From: CAYVIB01 sp964451365
GTDB taxonomy: Bacteria; Pseudomonadota; Gammaproteobacteria; Pseudomonadales; Cellvibrionaceae
Reading direction: 5' to 3'
NCBI GenBank assembly: GCA_964451365.1
Contig: CAYVIB010000029.1
Location: forward strand, 1-64,000
DNA: 64,000 bases
The position numbers were made by a program, and so were the translations under genes. The notes beneath the pieces are model-generated. The model did no database searches and had not been told where the DNA came from. It was given only the letters and a program-made list of their open reading frames with translations. Shown piece after piece: positions 62,401 to 64,000 of this stretch. Every line of letters starts with the position of its first letter. Positions within the stretch are counted from its first letter, which is position 1.

Positions 62401-63809
62401 AACAGGAGGTGCTGGATCGCGTTGGTTTCCACAATATGGGTACGGGTGAAGTTCCCGGACTTATCGTAATGAGCATCGACGACGGCGTTGGCACGGTGAC
62501 CGGCACGGAAGACGAGCCGCGTCCGGACCTGGACCCGAACAACGACGCCATCGTGGTGGTATTTAACGGCAACAGTGAAGAAATTTCCCACACCGTGCCC
62601 ACCGCCACCGGTTTTGTTCCGCATCCGATGCTGCAAAGCTCCGCCGATCCAATGGTGCAAACCGCCAGCTTTATGGCACCTGCGGGCGATGAAACCGGTG
62701 GCACATTTACCGTACCCCCGTACACCACGGCGGTGTTTGTGAAAGCCCAGGGCGCGCAGCAGGGCGAGGGTTTATCCGCGTATGCTTCCACCGGTTACGA
62801 ACCGCCGGTACCTTTTGGCGACACAACAATATATGTGCGCGGCACAGTCAGCGAAACAGACTGGGGCACCGAAGATCCCTTGATCTATGTTGGCGGTGGT
62901 GTGTACGAAGCGTATCTCCAAATTCCGGCGGGATCGTATGAATTCAAACTGGCCTCCGGGGAATGGGAGATGGAATTTTCCTCCGCGGACACCGGAGACC
63001 TTGCCGTGGTTGTCGGTGTGGGAAAAACGTTGGGCCCCGGCGCCGGCGTGGGCAACCTGACGTTGACTATCGCCGAAGACGGGGAATATCTCTTTAGCCT
63101 TGATGCGATTGATCCTGATCCACCGGTATTAACAGTCACTAACGCCGATGTTTTCGCGGCAACACATTATGTGCGCGGAATATCAGGAAACTGGGACCCG
63201 GGTGCGGCGCTGTCCCACGTTGGTAAAAGTGTTTACCAGGCAACCCTGACCGGGATTACCGCCGCGCAGCATGAATTCAAAATCGCGACCGCCGACTGGG
63301 CCACCGAGTTCAGCTCCGCTGACAGCTCCAATCTTGTGGTCGAGGAGGGCGTGGCGAAAATCCTTGGTCCCGGTAGCGGCGTGTCCAACATGACCTTCAC
63401 GCCTTCGGAGGCCGGCGACTACCTGTTTACAGTCGATGCTTCGAATTCGCTTGCGCCGGTACTGACGGTTGCGAAGGAAGATCCTTATGAGGGAACGGCA
63501 GTATATGTTCGCGGCGTTGCGAACGTGTGGGACCCAGTACATCAGCTGGTTTTTCAAGGAGCCGCCATTTACACCGTTGACATTGAAGTTCCCGCCGGTA
63601 CGCACGCATTCAAAGTCGCTTCGGAGGACTGGTCCACCGTCAACCTCGGCGCCGATAACAATGCCGTAGTCGAACTGGATGCACCTGTCCGCCTTCGGCA
63701 GGACAGTCAGACCAATTTCAGCATCGTTATTCCGGCGGACGGCACCTACAACTTCCGTGTCGACGCCAGCGGCGCCCAGCCTCTGCTGCATGTGACGCTG
63801 GTGGAATAG
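59403..63809 (+). CDS. pulA: Pullulanase-type lipoprotein with C-terminal X25-like repeats
   Basis: 1468 residues. The lipobox LLTACGG (C23) predicts a cell-surface or periplasmic lipoprotein. A starch-binding PUD/CBM41-like domain (about 84-200) starts with VIYYNRRDKNFNGW, then a pullulanase N2-type region, a CBM48-like domain (about 367-470) and GH13 (about 490-1000). The type I pullulanase motif FNWGYDPLFYNVPEG is present. Catalytic residues are D739 (YRFDVMS), E768 (YGEGWN) and D864 (KHDNE). Three tandem domains of about 110 residues at the C-terminus (from about 1141, 1255 and 1365) share YVRG, EFKxAxxxW and GxYxFxxDA patterns and look like X25 starch-binding modules. It debranches alpha-1,6 links. 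Confidence 0.93.
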   Translation: MLSISSRTASLLLIALITLLTACGGDNAKGDQSELRVCENDEVILDNGQCGVPPEVSCELPEILVDGQCIVPDEPEPVYKPEPGEAVIYYNRRDKNFNGWVLHLWSDCSSPSRGSWDGPNLTTNFTFSGTGTTWPAGPAPNYDEYEGIDPIYGAYWVLKLQDNPDCGNFIIHNLDGSVQTDDLTLNFSSDPANPYANMAWVLVDNATAEADLRQAKSSASPICINDVCQEFEPPPLIVENMEAHWIDANTIVWNRELSNVVLYASPDGGMDVDAQGNVTGSTTTANLAATTLTETQLTAVPQFSEYNAYALNIDTDAVKDLLKQQLFIVGEDAGAKLYGTRVQTAKVLDAIYTHAEGDADEAMLGPQYSGESITVSLWAPTAQDVKLRVFERVGETGSLVRTGEVDMAFDAATGIWSATGSGWDRKYYRFRISAFNPYSGEMQLLEVQDPYSVSTWYNGTHSQFVNLDDADLKPDGWDGHAVPTVASPEAMVIYEGHIRDFSIRDESTPEALRGKYLAFTEPDSAPVQHLQDLQAAGLTHFHLLPSFDFASVDENPSEQINLDSTVFELCEAIRPDVPAVCDGRENNTATLLEVFQSYREDDADARELVAVIRDLDGFNWGYDPLFYNVPEGGYATDPRGETRIREMRSMIKALHDMGLRVVMDVVYNHTSDSGVESAKAIFDKIVPGYYFRRDAITGKVENASCCNDTASENAMMAKLVKDSLVQWTLQYGIDAYRFDVMSLMPRQLIVDSLEAVQAVDSDTYFYGEGWNTSQSTAGDALFEQATQINMAGTGVGTFNDRMRDPMRHLNLIKGENVNRLRTGLAGNLAEFQLVTSSGTTIKASSDGGYTLDPQESVNYVEKHDNETLWDWIHQAGALPENTTLEQRVRIHNLTQSLVLLSQGVPFIHMGSDLLRSKSMDGNSYNSGDWFNYIDFTGQTNNWAVGLPPEEGNSATDDEIDDAFEDDDAQPQPENIAYAELIFEEFLAISSANPLFSLQTEQEVLDRVGFHNMGTGEVPGLIVMSIDDGVGTVTGTEDEPRPDLDPNNDAIVVVFNGNSEEISHTVPTATGFVPHPMLQSSADPMVQTASFMAPAGDETGGTFTVPPYTTAVFVKAQGAQQGEGLSAYASTGYEPPVPFGDTTIYVRGTVSETDWGTEDPLIYVGGGVYEAYLQIPAGSYEFKLASGEWEMEFSSADTGDLAVVVGVGKTLGPGAGVGNLTLTIAEDGEYLFSLDAIDPDPPVLTVTNADVFAATHYVRGISGNWDPGAALSHVGKSVYQATLTGITAAQHEFKIATADWATEFSSADSSNLVVEEGVAKILGPGSGVSNMTFTPSEAGDYLFTVDASNSLAPVLTVAKEDPYEGTAVYVRGVANVWDPVHQLVFQGAAIYTVDIEVPAGTHAFKVASEDWSTVNLGADNNAVVELDAPVRLRQDSQTNFSIVIPADGTYNFRVDASGAQPLLHVTLVE

Positions 63810-63825
63810 AGGAGAGGGCCGAACA

Positions 63826-63864
63826 ATGAATTTAAAGCAGTCCAAAATAAATGAAAGAGAATAA
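63826..63864 (+). CDS. Possible 12-codon leader peptide
   Basis: A GGAGAGG ribosome site lies seven bases before an ATG followed by only eleven codons and TAA. The stop is four bases before the start of the next gene, so re-initiation or coupling is possible. The peptide is polar and Lys/Glu rich. Its reality rests only on the strong ribosome site. Confidence 0.3.
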   Translation: MNLKQSKINERE

Positions 63865-63868
63865 TTCG

Positions 63869-64000
63869 ATGAAAACAAAAACCGGGCTTTGTAAAAAAAG
63901 AGGCTTTCGTAAAAGTGCCATTGCCCTGGCTGTTGCGCTGGCAGGCGCTCAGCTTGTACACGCGCAGTCGGATGAAACAGGCGGCGACACAGTTGAAACG
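63869..64000 (+). CDS. N-terminus of a probable TonB-dependent receptor (partial)
   Basis: Only the first 44 codons are in the window. They encode a basic start, a signal peptide (SAIALAVALAGAQLVHA) and the beginning of the mature chain (QSDETGGDTVET), which fits the pre-plug region of a TonB-dependent outer-membrane receptor. Its position 59 bases after the pullulanase suggests a malto-oligosaccharide receptor. The identification is contextual because no plug or barrel sequence is visible. Confidence 0.6.
   Translation, partial: MKTKTGLCKKRGFRKSAIALAVALAGAQLVHAQSDETGGDTVET

Noticed and set aside
61626..62660. Minus-strand 344-codon frame inside pulA
   Set aside because: Antisense to the catalytic domain with all pullulanase motifs; chance frame.

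Overview
The window looks like a chromosomal segment of a Gram-negative gammaproteobacterium, most like marine polysaccharide-degrading Cellvibrionales (Teredinibacter/Saccharophagus-type). I base this on the gene families (GuaB-GuaA, MnmC, MltF divergent from PurL, XseA, TadA, DusA, TalB), on many lipoprotein and outer-membrane signals, and on a starch/maltodextrin locus that appears to end in a TonB-dependent receptor. The taxonomic call is an inference from gene content. I see no rRNA, tRNA, CRISPR array, prophage or intact insertion sequence.

Layout. 0.1-10.2 kb: a membrane-anchored VWA protein, a Tat-exported PhoX-type phosphatase, a small cysteine-containing exported protein, a TauE/SafE exporter, then a minus-strand thiamine operon (thiO-thiS-thiG plus a coupled ABC ATPase) behind a clear TPP riboswitch, and xseA. 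10.5-13.7 kb: guaB-guaA with an intrinsic terminator between them. 13.7-15.3 kb: two small unknown genes and an AT-rich spacer. 15.3-20.3 kb: six tightly packed minus-strand genes (DUF3291, flavodoxin, mnmC, glutaminyl cyclase, rhombosortase, DUF4202). 20.7-27.2 kb: DUF1653, tadA, mltF and purL. 27.3-32.6 kb: a periplasmic-binding-like protein, an aldo/keto reductase and a glycerophosphodiester/glycerol operon (kinase, GDPD, short FAD-dependent G3P dehydrogenase).

32.8-48.4 kb is the most unusual part. It holds an SH3/barrel protein, two convergent paralogous outer-membrane barrels, a coiled-coil exported protein, three TPR proteins (two lipoproteins), a small exported protein, one ExbB/TolQ-like and two ExbD/TolR-like motor subunits, and an AgmX/TonB-like coupler. 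Downstream lies a 1163-residue lipoprotein with a propeller-like N-terminus, a Pro/Thr linker, three PKD-type domains and a fibro-slime domain. I interpret this as a proton-driven, envelope-spanning machine distantly like the Agl/Glt gliding apparatus of Myxococcus, next to a candidate surface adhesin. One ExbD carries the usual membrane aspartate and the other has asparagine at that place. A G10 tract joins the second ExbD to the TonB-like gene.

48.4-54.5 kb: TerB-like protein, transaldolase, dusA, a decayed SNF2 helicase, a PIF1-like helicase and MgtC. 54.6-64 kb: an alpha-glucan utilisation locus (MFS transporter, LacI regulator, GH13 glucosidase, modular pullulanase lipoprotein, start of a probable TonB-dependent receptor). 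Three near-identical palindromic sites with core ATACGTAT lie in front of its divergent transcription units and are the likely LacI operators.
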